Source: Paraburkholderia antibiotica (lineage in GTDB: Bacteria; Pseudomonadota; Gammaproteobacteria; Burkholderiales; Burkholderiaceae). From it: 64,000 nucleotides of DNA. This document shows positions 52,690 through 62,160 of this stretch, in pieces. The DNA lies in contig NZ_JABBFZ010000009.1 of NCBI RefSeq assembly GCF_012927125.1, positions 62,001-126,000 of the forward strand. The letters run 5' to 3'. How positions within the stretch are numbered: position 1 is the stretch's first letter; the number at the start of each line of letters is the position of its first letter. A model generated the notes under the pieces. It did no database searches. It had not been told where the DNA came from and was given only the letters and a program-made list of their open reading frames with translations. The position numbers were made by a program, and so were the translations under genes.

Positions 52690-54042
52690 TCAGTCTTCGC
52701 CAGTCTCCTCGTCTCTATCGTTCGCACCGTTTTTCGCCGGCTGCCCATTGCGGTTGCGAAAATCCTTCGAATGCAAGCCGTGCTTTTTCAGCAGCATCTG
52801 CAGGTGCGAGCGGTTCATGTCGATACGTCGCGCGAGTTCGGCGACCGTGCCGCTCACTTCGCGCAGGCCGCGCTCGAGGAACGCTTTCTCGGCGTCGTCG
52901 CTCGCGGCGCGCTTCGCGTCGCTCAACGACATCAGGTTCGCCACGCTGATCGGCTGCTCGCCGCTCGCGTGCGCGCCGTCCGTGAGCGCCGCCGAACCGG
53001 GCGCGGCCGGGCGCATATCGAGCGGCAAATGCTCGACGTCGGCCATTTCGCCGGCCAGACACGAGATGCGGTACATCACGTTGCGCAACTCGCGGATATT
53101 GCCCGGATACGCGTAGCTCAACAGAAAGTCCCGCAAACGCGGGGTCAATCTGACCGGCCGGCGTTTCAGCGTGCCGGCCGCTTCGTCGCCGAACCACGCA
53201 ATCAGCAACGGAATTTCGTCGCGACGTTCGCGCAGCGGCGGCAGCGTCACGTGAATCACACTGAGCCGGTAGAACAGATCTTCGCGGAATTTGCCCGCCT
53301 CGCTGAGCTGCCGCAGATTGCGATTGGTCGCCGCGACGATACGCGTGTCGACCGCGATCGTTTCATCGGAACCGACACGCTGGATCTCGTGCGCTTCGAG
53401 CACGCGCAGCAGCTTCACCTGACCCGCTAATGGCAATTCGCCGATCTCGTCGAGAAAGATCGTGCCCGTATGCGCGCTTTCGAATTTACCCTTGCGGTCG
53501 TTCGACGCGCCAGTAAACGCGCCTTTCCGATGCCCGAACAACTCGGACTCCAGCAGATTGTCCGGAATCGCGCCGCAGTTCACCGAAATAAACGGCTTGT
53601 CCGCGCGTGCGCCGTTCGCGTGAATCACCTTCGCCATTAACTCCTTGCCGGTACCGCTTTCGCCGTCGATCAACACCGGCAAATCGGTCGGCGCGGCTTT
53701 CTCGGCGATTTCGAGTGATTCGAGTAGTCGCGGATTGTCGCCGAACGTACCTTCGAAAATAAAGCTGCGATCGAGCAACGCCTTGCGGCGCGCACCACGC
53801 GATTGATCGGCATCCGGCTGCGGCTCGCCAGCGGTTGCCGCCTGCACGAAGCGCTCCTTGTGCGACAACTGCATCACCTCGTCGCGCAACGACGTGGCCT
53901 GCCTCAGCAGCTTGTCGATATCGGCGCGTTCGAGCCGCGACGACCAGCGCAGCGTGGAGCGCAGAATCTCGATCCGTTCGATCAATCCCGCGTAGGAAAT
54001 CGCGGGACTCGTCTCTTCAGTCTGGTCGAGTATCTTCATCAT
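52690..54042 (-). CDS. Sigma-54-dependent activator without receiver domain
   Basis: The 450-residue protein (ATG at 54042, overlapping the exporter stop as ATGA) has an AAA+ domain with Walker A GESGTGKE (127-134), GAFTGA loop (174-179) and Walker B GTIFLDEI (193-200). A C-terminal helix-turn-helix is near 395-425 (VSGTVAELARRIDMNRSHLQMLLKK). The first 95 residues are not a receiver and are rich in charged helix, so the activation signal is unclear; a phospho-protein or FHA partner is possible. It is the last gene of the export operon and probably drives the sigma-54 promoter at 51508. Confidence 0.93.
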   Translation of the reverse strand: MMKILDQTEETSPAISYAGLIERIEILRSTLRWSSRLERADIDKLLRQATSLRDEVMQLSHKERFVQAATAGEPQPDADQSRGARRKALLDRSFIFEGTFGDNPRLLESLEIAEKAAPTDLPVLIDGESGTGKELMAKVIHANGARADKPFISVNCGAIPDNLLESELFGHRKGAFTGASNDRKGKFESAHTGTIFLDEIGELPLAGQVKLLRVLEAHEIQRVGSDETIAVDTRIVAATNRNLRQLSEAGKFREDLFYRLSVIHVTLPPLRERRDEIPLLIAWFGDEAAGTLKRRPVRLTPRLRDFLLSYAYPGNIRELRNVMYRISCLAGEMADVEHLPLDMRPAAPGSAALTDGAHASGEQPISVANLMSLSDAKRAASDDAEKAFLERGLREVSGTVAELARRIDMNRSHLQMLLKKHGLHSKDFRNRNGQPAKNGANDRDEETGED

Positions 54043-57000
54043 GATGCACTCAACTGTTTCTGCACGAGTTGATAGTACATGCCGCCGCGCTGAATCAGCT
54101 CGTCGTGGCGGCCCTGTTCGACGATCGCGCCTTCGTACAGCACCAGAATCTTGTCCGCGCGCATGATCGTACTGAGCCGATGCGCGATGATCACCGCGGT
54201 ACGGCCTTTCAGGATGTCGTGCATGTTGCCGAGAATATTGCTTTCCGATTGCGAATCGAGCGCCGACGTCGCCTCGTCGAAGACCAGCAGACGCGGATCG
54301 TGATACAGCGCACGCGCAATACATAGCCGCTGGATCTGGCCGCCCGACAAACCGATGCCGCGCTCGCCGACAATCTGCTCGTAGCCGAGCGGCATCTTGC
54401 TGATAAAGCCGTGCGCGTCGGCCATCTTCGCGACTTCTTCGATGCGGCGCCGCTCCGGTGCGTCGTCGCCGCTCGCAATGTTCTCGGCAATCGTGCCGGA
54501 AAACAGCAGATTGCTTTGCATCACATAGCCGATCTGCGCGCGATAATAGGCTTTATCGATAACGCCGGCGTCGTAACCGTCGATTGTCATCTTGCCTTCG
54601 CTCGGCTGATAGAAGCCGACCAGCAGTTTCGCGAGCGTGGTCTTGCCCGAGCCGCTACGCCCGACAATCGCGACCAGCTCGCCGGGTTTGATATCGAAGC
54701 TGATGTTCTCCAGCACATAGGCGGCATCGTCTTCGCCATAGCGGAAGTACACGCCCTGCAGGCTGATCTCGCCCTGGAGTTCCGGCAGCATCACGCGCGA
54801 CGGCAAGTCCTGCGGCTTCTGCTCCGGGTCGATATCGAGCACGTCGCCGAGCCGTTCCATCGCCACACCGGCATCGTTCAGCATGCTCCACAAGCCGACC
54901 AGCCCCATCAGCGGACTCAATACGCTGCCCATGAACGCATTGAACGCAATCAGCTGACCGATCGTCAATTCGCGCGCGAGCACCAGGTTCGCGCCGACCC
55001 ACAGAATCGCAATCGTGGTCGCCGCATTGAGCAACTGACTACCGAAGCCGACCAGGATATTGAACGCATGCGCGCGATACTGCAATTCGAGCGCTTTCGC
55101 GTATTTCTTCTCCCAGCGCAAACGTACCGGCCGTTCGATACCCATACCCTTGACGGTTTCGACACCGGACAGCGCCTCCATCAGAAACGACTTCGCCTCG
55201 GTCGATGCGGTGAACACCTCGCGCGCATACGTCTTGATCTTCGGCGTCGCGACGACGGTCAACGCCATGATAGGAACGACGAACGCGATCAGCACCAGCG
55301 TCATCTTCACGTTGTAGACGAACATGATCGTGAAGTAGATGAACACCATCAGCAGATTCAATGCGGTCGTAACCGTCGATTCGGTCAGGAACGCACGGAT
55401 CGTCTGGTTCTCCTGAAAGCGCGCGAAAATATCGCCGGTCTTGCGCTTCGCGAAGAACGAGAACGGTAGCGACAACGTATGCCTGAAGAACTGCGACATC
55501 ATCGCGAAGTCCATATTCCGGACCATGAAGTTCGCCAGATACGCGCGAATCGTCGACATCAACTGCGAGAACACGTTGGAGATGATCAGACCGCCTATCA
55601 GCATATGCAGCAGGCTGACGTTCTGATGCACGATCACACCGTCGAGAATGTTCTGAATGATCAGCGGTGGAATCACGCCGAGCACCTGAATCACGAAGGT
55701 CGCGAGAAACAGATAGCCGAGTATCTTCCGGTACGGCTTCAGATACCCGACGAAGCGAATCCACGGCGAGCGCGCAGCGGAAATCTGCAGCAATTGCGCA
55801 CCGCCGCTAAACAGCAGACACGTACCGCTCCAGCCGCGCTCGAAATCTTCGACGCTCAATTTCCGGAAGCCGAGCGCCGGATCGGCCACCCATACATAGT
55901 CCTTCGACAGGCCATACACGACCACGTAGTGATAGCCCTCCCAATGCACGATAAACGGCAGATCGAAGCCGCGTAGCGAATCGAACGTGCATTGCACGCC
56001 GCGCGTCGTGAAGCCCAGCGATTCGCCGGCGCGCGCGAGACTGTCGAGTGTCGCGCCTTGCGTGGTCACGTTCGCGAGTTCGCGCAGCTTGCCGAGCGTC
56101 ATCGGAATGCCGTAGTGGCGGCAGATCATCGCGAGACACGCGGCGCCGCAATCCATTTCCTCGGCCTGCTCGACGAGCGCGAAACGTCGGATGATCTTTT
56201 CGCCGAGTTCCGGCTTGCTCTGCAGATCGAGCATCAACGGCAGCTTGCGCCGCTGCTCGACGCGCTTTTGCCGCTGCAATTCGCGGTCGCCGTAGCGGAT
56301 GCGGTCGTCGAGCACTTCGCGCAGTTTCGGATTGCGTTCGAGTATGAAGTGAACGGTGCGCTCGGGAATGACCAGCAGACGCGTGTCGGTCGTGGCCACC
56401 ACCGAGGCCGTCTGTTCCTGCCGCATCAGGCAGGCTTTTTCGCCGAAGATCTCGCCTTCGCCGAGCGTCGCGAGGGTGTAGTCGTGTCCGTCCTCTTGCC
56501 GGACAATGCGCACCTGGCCTTGCCGCACCACGTACAGCCGCCGGTCATCGCGACTGTCCTGCTTCAGAATCTCCTTGCCCGCGACCACACGTTTCGCACC
56601 TACGCTGCGCACGTACTCTTCGAGCTCGGCCTTGTTCAGCTTGCCGCGCAGATCGAACAGTTGCGCGACGAAGCCGCCCGCCGAATTGATCGCGACATAG
56701 CTGGCGACGAACGCCAACGCGGCGGGGTTAGCCGCCATCATCGGTTCGATTGCGGCGCGCGGAATAAAGAGCAGTTCGGTTTTGGCCGACGCCCGCACCG
56801 ACGCTTCATGGACATACGTGCGCAGCATCGCGATGTCGGCGAAAATCTCGCCCGACTTGCGCACGCCCATGCTGGTTTCCTTGCCATGCTCTTCGGTGAA
56901 GATCCGCACCGAGCCCGAGCGGATCACGTATAGACCGTCCGCCATCTCGCCTGTCGAGCACACCGTTTCGCCAAACGAATAGAAACGCGACTGCGCGCAT

Positions 57001-57107
57001 TCGGCAAGCTGCTCGATCTCGTCGCGCGAGAACGGTGACAGAATCTCCACCGAGGCGAGAAACTCGGCGGTGGAAGGCGCGGAGGGTGCGGTCTGCGGAG
57101 CGTCCAT
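54039..57107 (-). CDS. Peptidase-containing ABC exporter with two cyclic-nucleotide-binding-like domains
   Basis: The 1022-residue protein has two N-terminal CNB-like domains (about 20-140 and 155-270). A C39 peptidase domain follows with C320 (DCGAACLAMI), H393 (GYHYVVVYGL) and D409 (VWVADP), then six membrane helices (about 450-735). The ATPase has Walker A 816-823, signature 920-924 (LSGGQ), Walker B 940-945 and H976. It should cleave double-glycine leaders and export the peptide. In both CNB domains the invariant phosphate-binding Arg is replaced (H100 and Q232), so cAMP binding is doubtful. It lies between the parvulin-like gene and the activator. Confidence 0.95.
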   Translation of the reverse strand: MDAPQTAPSAPSTAEFLASVEILSPFSRDEIEQLAECAQSRFYSFGETVCSTGEMADGLYVIRSGSVRIFTEEHGKETSMGVRKSGEIFADIAMLRTYVHEASVRASAKTELLFIPRAAIEPMMAANPAALAFVASYVAINSAGGFVAQLFDLRGKLNKAELEEYVRSVGAKRVVAGKEILKQDSRDDRRLYVVRQGQVRIVRQEDGHDYTLATLGEGEIFGEKACLMRQEQTASVVATTDTRLLVIPERTVHFILERNPKLREVLDDRIRYGDRELQRQKRVEQRRKLPLMLDLQSKPELGEKIIRRFALVEQAEEMDCGAACLAMICRHYGIPMTLGKLRELANVTTQGATLDSLARAGESLGFTTRGVQCTFDSLRGFDLPFIVHWEGYHYVVVYGLSKDYVWVADPALGFRKLSVEDFERGWSGTCLLFSGGAQLLQISAARSPWIRFVGYLKPYRKILGYLFLATFVIQVLGVIPPLIIQNILDGVIVHQNVSLLHMLIGGLIISNVFSQLMSTIRAYLANFMVRNMDFAMMSQFFRHTLSLPFSFFAKRKTGDIFARFQENQTIRAFLTESTVTTALNLLMVFIYFTIMFVYNVKMTLVLIAFVVPIMALTVVATPKIKTYAREVFTASTEAKSFLMEALSGVETVKGMGIERPVRLRWEKKYAKALELQYRAHAFNILVGFGSQLLNAATTIAILWVGANLVLARELTIGQLIAFNAFMGSVLSPLMGLVGLWSMLNDAGVAMERLGDVLDIDPEQKPQDLPSRVMLPELQGEISLQGVYFRYGEDDAAYVLENISFDIKPGELVAIVGRSGSGKTTLAKLLVGFYQPSEGKMTIDGYDAGVIDKAYYRAQIGYVMQSNLLFSGTIAENIASGDDAPERRRIEEVAKMADAHGFISKMPLGYEQIVGERGIGLSGGQIQRLCIARALYHDPRLLVFDEATSALDSQSESNILGNMHDILKGRTAVIIAHRLSTIMRADKILVLYEGAIVEQGRHDELIQRGGMYYQLVQKQLSAS

Positions 57108-57137
57108 GAGCAGGCGAGCCTTGTGCTCGCGGACGCG

Positions 57138-57890
57138 CTAGCGCGCTTCGATCACGTGTTCCTGCGCGCGGGCAATCAGCCAGCCTTCGCGCAGCAAACG
57201 ACGGATTTCGGTGGCCACGTCCGCATCGAGCATGGCCGGATATTTGGCCGTCACCGCAAAGATCTCGAAGCACGAGCGGTCCGCGGACGGAAACGGTCCG
57301 AGCAGATCGCCGACCGCCGCATTGAAAATCTTCGCCTCGATCTCAGGCTTCAGCGAGCCGCGCAGCACCTTGCCGATCACGCCGCCCGATTCCCGCGTAT
57401 CGGCAATCGAATGCTCGCGCGCCATCTCGGCAAAGGCATCCGGATCGTCGCGCAGATACGAGATCATTTCCTTCGCCTTGCCGTCGCTGTCGAGCACGAT
57501 ATGGCTCACTTCGATCGCGTCGAACTTCGGCGAATTCAGCGCGAAATAATCGCGAATCGCCGCGTCGTTGCCAATCTCATCGAGCATCTTCTCCTGATAC
57601 AGCCCGTCGGTAATGAAGACCTCAAATTCGTCGAGACTCACGTGCAGCGCGTCGAGATAATGATTCATGTCCGCCGCGCGGTGCAGCCCGCGCACCCGGC
57701 GAAACTGGTCGGCGCGCTGCTGGATTTCGTCGGCCGTCACCGCGACGCCCTGCTTTTTCGCGGCATGCACGGTCAGCTTGTCGCGCACGATCTGCTCTAT
57801 CAGGCTTTCGAACTGGCCCGTCAGTTTCAGAAGACGAATGAACTCGGCGACGTCCACGACTTCGTCATCGATACGCACTATCGCGGTCAT
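57138..57890 (-). CDS. Cytoplasmic SurA/parvulin-like protein
   Basis: The 250-residue protein has a SurA-type N-terminal helical region (about 20-130) and a PpiC/parvulin-like domain (VSHIVLDSDGKAKEMISYL, then ESGGVIGKVLRGSLKPEIEAKIFNAAVGDLLGP). Its start MTAIVRIDDEVVDVAEFIRLL lacks a signal peptide, so it probably works in the cytoplasm as a chaperone or isomerase for the exported precursor. It is 28 bases from the HlyD stop and 30 from the exporter start. Homologous trios with HlyD and CNB-C39 exporters are found in cyanobacteria, as I recall. Confidence 0.88.
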   Translation of the reverse strand: MTAIVRIDDEVVDVAEFIRLLKLTGQFESLIEQIVRDKLTVHAAKKQGVAVTADEIQQRADQFRRVRGLHRAADMNHYLDALHVSLDEFEVFITDGLYQEKMLDEIGNDAAIRDYFALNSPKFDAIEVSHIVLDSDGKAKEMISYLRDDPDAFAEMAREHSIADTRESGGVIGKVLRGSLKPEIEAKIFNAAVGDLLGPFPSADRSCFEIFAVTAKYPAMLDADVATEIRRLLREGWLIARAQEHVIEAR

Positions 57891-57918
57891 TTGATTCGCT
57901 CCTTGGTTATTGCCACGC

Positions 57919-59307
57919 TCAACCCGCCACCTGCCTGAACGGATCGAGACCGAGATCGATCAGACGCCGCTCACGCACCACGATTTCCGCACTGGCCGTC
58001 ATGCCGTAGCGCAACGGATAACGCGTGCCGGCGACCTGGTAATAGTCACGATCGAGCGTCACGCGGCCTTCATAGACCGGCTGCTTGTCCTGTACCGAAG
58101 GCTTGGTGGCCGGCGAGATATAAGCGAGCGTGCCGCTGATCAACCCATAGCGCTGATACGGAAATGCATTGAACTTCATCTTGACCGTCTGGCCTTCGTG
58201 TAGAAAAGCGCGGTCGTGCTCGGCGATTTCGATCTTCAGTATCGGCTTCGCGTCTTTCGGTGCGATGCCGCCGAGCGGCGCATTCGCCTGAATCTTGTCG
58301 CCGCGTTGGGTCGACGTGACATCCGTAATCACGCCGGAAACAGGCGCGAGAATCAGCAGGAAATTGTCTTTATCGATGTTCTCGAAGCGAACCCGCGCGG
58401 CTGCGTCGGCTTCCAGACGCGCGCTTTGCAATTGCACGCGCAGCTTGTCTTCCGCGTCGGTGATGTCGCGCACGGCCGAATCGTATTGCAGTTGCAGATC
58501 GGCGCTTTGCTGACCGCTGGTCGCTAGTTGCGCATTGGCCTGCGCATATTCGTGGCTCAGGCGGAAATCGAGTTCCGCCAGCTTCGATTGCGCGACGCGG
58601 TACGCGTTATCCGCTTCGAGCGCGGCCGTGCGTTTCTGCTCAACCTGCAATTCGGCGACACCGCCGCCGCCCGGTTGCGCGAACAACTGCGAATAGCGTT
58701 CGAGTTCCTGACGCGCCGCTTCGCGCACTCGGCGCGCATTGTCGAGCGAACTACGCGCTTCGTCGAGTTCGGCCTTCTGCCCTTCGGCAAGCTTCGTCGT
58801 GCCTTCCGAAATACGGTTCTCGTGTAACTTCGCTTCCACTTCGAGCTGTGCTTTCAGCGACGCAGCCTTGCGTTCCATTAGCGCTTTCTTGTCCGGAAAC
58901 TGCTTCCATTCGCGCTCGGCGTCTTCCAGCTTCAGTTGCGCCTGCAATGCATTGCTCGCTGCCTCGATTGCACCGCGCGCATTGAGCCGCGCGAGCACGT
59001 CGCCTTTCGACACCGGTTGTCCTTCAGCGATATAGAGGTCGGCGAGTTCGCCGTCGATGGGCGCATAAATGCGCCGCACTTCCGATTCCGGCGACAACGT
59101 GCCGGGCGCACTGACAATCACGTCCGCGCGCCCGACGAACGACCACAGCAATCCCGCCACGACCAGCCCGACCATCGCCCAGATCAGCGCGCGCGCAATC
59201 CGTACCGGCTCGGCAGTCAGAATCGCAATGCCTTCGACGCTGTGATCTTCGAGCGCTTCCGACAACGGTCTAGGGTGCGGATCGCGTTTCACTCTGATCG
59301 CCTCCAA
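57919..59307 (-). CDS. HlyD-family periplasmic adaptor
   Basis: The 462-residue membrane-fusion protein has a single membrane helix (about 38-60, ALIWAMVGLVVAGLLWSFVG). A biotinyl-lipoyl half-motif follows (VSAPGTLSPESEVRRIYAPIDGELADLYIAEGQPVSKGDVLARL), then a long coiled coil (about 115-310) and a beta-barrel end. It connects the ABC exporter to an outer-membrane channel. Its start overlaps the FHA gene by 38 bases (59270-59307); a GTG five codons in is an alternative. Context supports an export function in the peptide system. Confidence 0.93.
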   Translation of the reverse strand: MEAIRVKRDPHPRPLSEALEDHSVEGIAILTAEPVRIARALIWAMVGLVVAGLLWSFVGRADVIVSAPGTLSPESEVRRIYAPIDGELADLYIAEGQPVSKGDVLARLNARGAIEAASNALQAQLKLEDAEREWKQFPDKKALMERKAASLKAQLEVEAKLHENRISEGTTKLAEGQKAELDEARSSLDNARRVREAARQELERYSQLFAQPGGGGVAELQVEQKRTAALEADNAYRVAQSKLAELDFRLSHEYAQANAQLATSGQQSADLQLQYDSAVRDITDAEDKLRVQLQSARLEADAAARVRFENIDKDNFLLILAPVSGVITDVTSTQRGDKIQANAPLGGIAPKDAKPILKIEIAEHDRAFLHEGQTVKMKFNAFPYQRYGLISGTLAYISPATKPSVQDKQPVYEGRVTLDRDYYQVAGTRYPLRYGMTASAEIVVRERRLIDLGLDPFRQVAG

Positions 59308-61921
59308 TCAACGCGAGCTTCGCTTTGAGCAGCTCAGGGTCCAGCACCATCCGCAATTCGGTCAACGAGCGGCGCTGCAAATTCGCTTCGGCCTCGATAT
59401 CCGCGAGCAGGCGGTCGAAGTCGGCGGGATGGTCGGCCTTCAGTTGCGTGTAGATGCGCATGCCTTGCCGCGCCGCGGTTTGCGCATCGGACAGCAAACG
59501 CGCCTCGCTGCGAAAGCCCGGCGAGATGCCCGCTTCGAGACGCTGCGTGCCGCCGATCGGCCCACTTGCGCGGTACGCTTTCCATAGGCTTTGCGCGCGC
59601 AGCAGCAGATCCTGCGCACGGGCCAAAGCTTTATCGTGAATCGCCGCGACGTCTTTCTGAATGGCCTGGACGAACCACGCATCCGTTTGCGGATCGAGAC
59701 TCGCGTAGAACGACAGCAGACGCTGGTCGTAATCTTTATCGCCGTGTGCTTTCTGCAGCTCCGCGTATTGATCCGCAAGGGTCTTCCTGTGCGCGGCTTC
59801 CGCCGCAAGCACGTCCGACCACGGGTTCTCCGGTATCGCCTGCAGATCGCTCAACGCCTGCTGCGTATCGCCCCGTTGCCATTCGGCGTCGACCGTGTTC
59901 TGACGCTGCACGATCTCCGCCGACGGCAAACGCGTGGCGGCGAGCTGCCGGAATTGCGCCTGAAAAGGCGGCGTATTGAAACGCGCCGTTTTCATCATCG
60001 CCAACAGCGACGCTAATTGGCGGCTCAGCGCGGCATTCAGCAACGCCGTGTATTGACGCAAATCCTCACGCACGCGGTCCAGCCCCGCGAGGCGCGGATA
60101 ACGCTGCGCGTAATCGTCGAGTACCGGCGGCAGCGCATCGGGTTTGTCGCGCGCGAGTTCGGCGCGAATCACGCCGTTCAGTCGATCGATCGCCGCAACG
60201 TACACCGAATCGTCGCTCTCGAGCTTGCGCAGATGACTGAGCGCCAGCGCGTACGGCTCCGCGAATACCGGCACGTAACTCGCGATGCGATCGAGCGCGC
60301 GTTGATGGCTCCTCGCATCGTCGTCCCAGCGTTGCAGCAGATTGCTGATCGTCGCTTCGTCGGTATACATGCGGATCGGCGCATCGACGCCGCCGCGCGC
60401 CGCGACGAAGCGTTCGAGATCGCCGACCCACTGCAATTCGCCGACCAGTGACGCGGCATCGGCGTTATTCGCGCTCAATGCCCTCATGTCTTTCAGCAAC
60501 GTGTCGGCCTGATCGAACTGCGCCTTTTCCAGTGCATTGAGCCAGCCGGGTAGTTTCGCTTTCATCAGCGCTTCGCTAGCCAGCGAGCTGACTTTCGTAT
60601 CGGCGGGATGACTGCTCAGATAGACGCCTGCGGCGGAAACCGCGTTCGTATAGTCGCCGCTCGCCAGCAGGTTCTTCAGTTCGCGCTCCGACGAACCATG
60701 CAGATAGAGGCCCACGCCGAGTGCCACCACGATCGCGACACCCGCGCCACCCCACGCCGCGGCGCGCCGGAAGTTGGTGCGTTCGCCATCCGCGAGGGTC
60801 CTGTGCAGTTCGCCGGCAAGCAGGCGCCAGCGGCGCGGTTTGCGCTTCATCGCGCTTTGGGTCGCGCCTTTTGTGGCGCCTGTGCCGTCGCGAGTACTTT
60901 TGCCGCTCGCGGCGCCGTTGCTGCCTGCGTCATTCGTTGCACCCGAGTTTCTGGTGCTTCTCGCGTTCTGTGCGCGATTCGTCGATGTACCGGCTCCTTC
61001 GCGTTTCGCACGCGCGGACGCTGGCTGCGCAGCTTCATTGACTTCGTCCTCGCGCTGCAGCGCCGGATCGACGCAAAAGATCTCGAGAAACGAGTGCGCG
61101 GTGCCAACGAAAGTGGTCTTGTCGGCGTCGGCGGCACTATCGGCGGCGGGATTGAGGGAGAGCTGGGTCACGGTCGGCTCGGCGTCGGAAGATTTCTGTA
61201 GCGACACCCTGTAGACGAAGTGATCGCCGCCAAATGCAACGACGTCGCCCTCCACAAGCGCCAGCGCCGATTCGTCGAGCCGCCTGCCGTTCACGAACGT
61301 GCCGTTGGTGCTGCCAAGATCTTCGACGTATAACTCGCCGCCTTTCAGAAACAGATGCGCATGACGCCGCGAAATGTAATTGACCTGATGCGGATAGCGA
61401 TCCTTGTAACGCGCGAACACCTCGTCCGTTTTGCTGACGAGAAACGGAAAAGCCAGCACGTCGACCGGTTGCAGACCCAGATCGTCGCGCTGCGGCACCA
61501 GCAGCAAATGCGAAGGCGCAGACGCGCTGCTCGCCGCGACGATACGCGCGCGCGGTTCGATGCCGAGTCGATAACAGAGATCGCCGCCAAAGCACAACTG
61601 GTCGCCCGCGCGCACGCGCGCCGGTGCCTGACGCACCGCGACGCCGTTGACCGTCGTGCCGTTCTTGCTGCCGAGGTCGGCGACATACACCACGCCATGT
61701 TCAATGAAAACGCGTGCATGACGGCGCGACAGACTCGCGGTCCATTGCGCCGGATAGTCGTTGAACGGTGCTTCACTGCGGCCGATAGCGAACAGATTGT
61801 CGACGATGCGAATAACGTCGAGCGCGGGGCGCTGCGCGGACGCAACCGGTGACAGCACTACGTCGAAGGCAGCGTCCACTGTCGCGCGCATCTCAGCAAT
61901 CGGGGCTTCGCCGGCGGCCAT
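59270..61921 (-). CDS. Two-FHA-domain membrane protein
   Basis: The 883-residue protein has two FHA domains. FHA1 has G47-R48, SRRH 65-68 and NGTTVNG. FHA2 has SRRH 184-187 and NGTFVNG but lacks the usual GR start. A Ser/Thr/Asn-rich linker (about 300-355), a membrane helix (388-407) and a 470-residue helical C-terminal region (about 410-883) follow. FHA domains bind phosphothreonine, so this membrane protein likely reads a phosphorylation state countered by the PP2C at 51878. It is the first gene of the FHA-HlyD-parvulin-exporter-activator operon, with a promoter at 62039. Confidence 0.9.
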   Translation of the reverse strand: MAAGEAPIAEMRATVDAAFDVVLSPVASAQRPALDVIRIVDNLFAIGRSEAPFNDYPAQWTASLSRRHARVFIEHGVVYVADLGSKNGTTVNGVAVRQAPARVRAGDQLCFGGDLCYRLGIEPRARIVAASSASAPSHLLLVPQRDDLGLQPVDVLAFPFLVSKTDEVFARYKDRYPHQVNYISRRHAHLFLKGGELYVEDLGSTNGTFVNGRRLDESALALVEGDVVAFGGDHFVYRVSLQKSSDAEPTVTQLSLNPAADSAADADKTTFVGTAHSFLEIFCVDPALQREDEVNEAAQPASARAKREGAGTSTNRAQNARSTRNSGATNDAGSNGAASGKSTRDGTGATKGATQSAMKRKPRRWRLLAGELHRTLADGERTNFRRAAAWGGAGVAIVVALGVGLYLHGSSERELKNLLASGDYTNAVSAAGVYLSSHPADTKVSSLASEALMKAKLPGWLNALEKAQFDQADTLLKDMRALSANNADAASLVGELQWVGDLERFVAARGGVDAPIRMYTDEATISNLLQRWDDDARSHQRALDRIASYVPVFAEPYALALSHLRKLESDDSVYVAAIDRLNGVIRAELARDKPDALPPVLDDYAQRYPRLAGLDRVREDLRQYTALLNAALSRQLASLLAMMKTARFNTPPFQAQFRQLAATRLPSAEIVQRQNTVDAEWQRGDTQQALSDLQAIPENPWSDVLAAEAAHRKTLADQYAELQKAHGDKDYDQRLLSFYASLDPQTDAWFVQAIQKDVAAIHDKALARAQDLLLRAQSLWKAYRASGPIGGTQRLEAGISPGFRSEARLLSDAQTAARQGMRIYTQLKADHPADFDRLLADIEAEANLQRRSLTELRMVLDPELLKAKLALIGGDQSETRSAP

Positions 61922-62038
61922 TTTCTCTGGATCACTAAGCGTTTACCCGGCGCGGCGAGAACGCGACGGAAGCGAGGATAAACCACTGCGGCGCGACGAC
62001 ATTGTTGTAAACGCCGCGCAAACGCTGCCCGCTAAAAG

Positions 62039-62066
62039 ATTGTAAGTCACGCATGACGAGAGTCAA
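62039..62066 (-). promoter_or_regulatory. Sigma-70-type promoter of the FHA-exporter operon
   Basis: On the minus strand TTGACT (62066-62061) and TACAAT (62044-62039) are separated by 16 bases. Transcription would begin near 62031, about 110 bases before the FHA start. A strong match to the consensus, but experimental mapping is lacking. Confidence 0.68.
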
Positions 62067-62160
62067 TTTCCATATTCCCGGGTGAGAAAACAGTGGGTAA
62101 GTCGTCGTCGGCCTAAATACCCGCGTTGCACGCCAACTCGCGGATTAGCTCAATGCTTCG

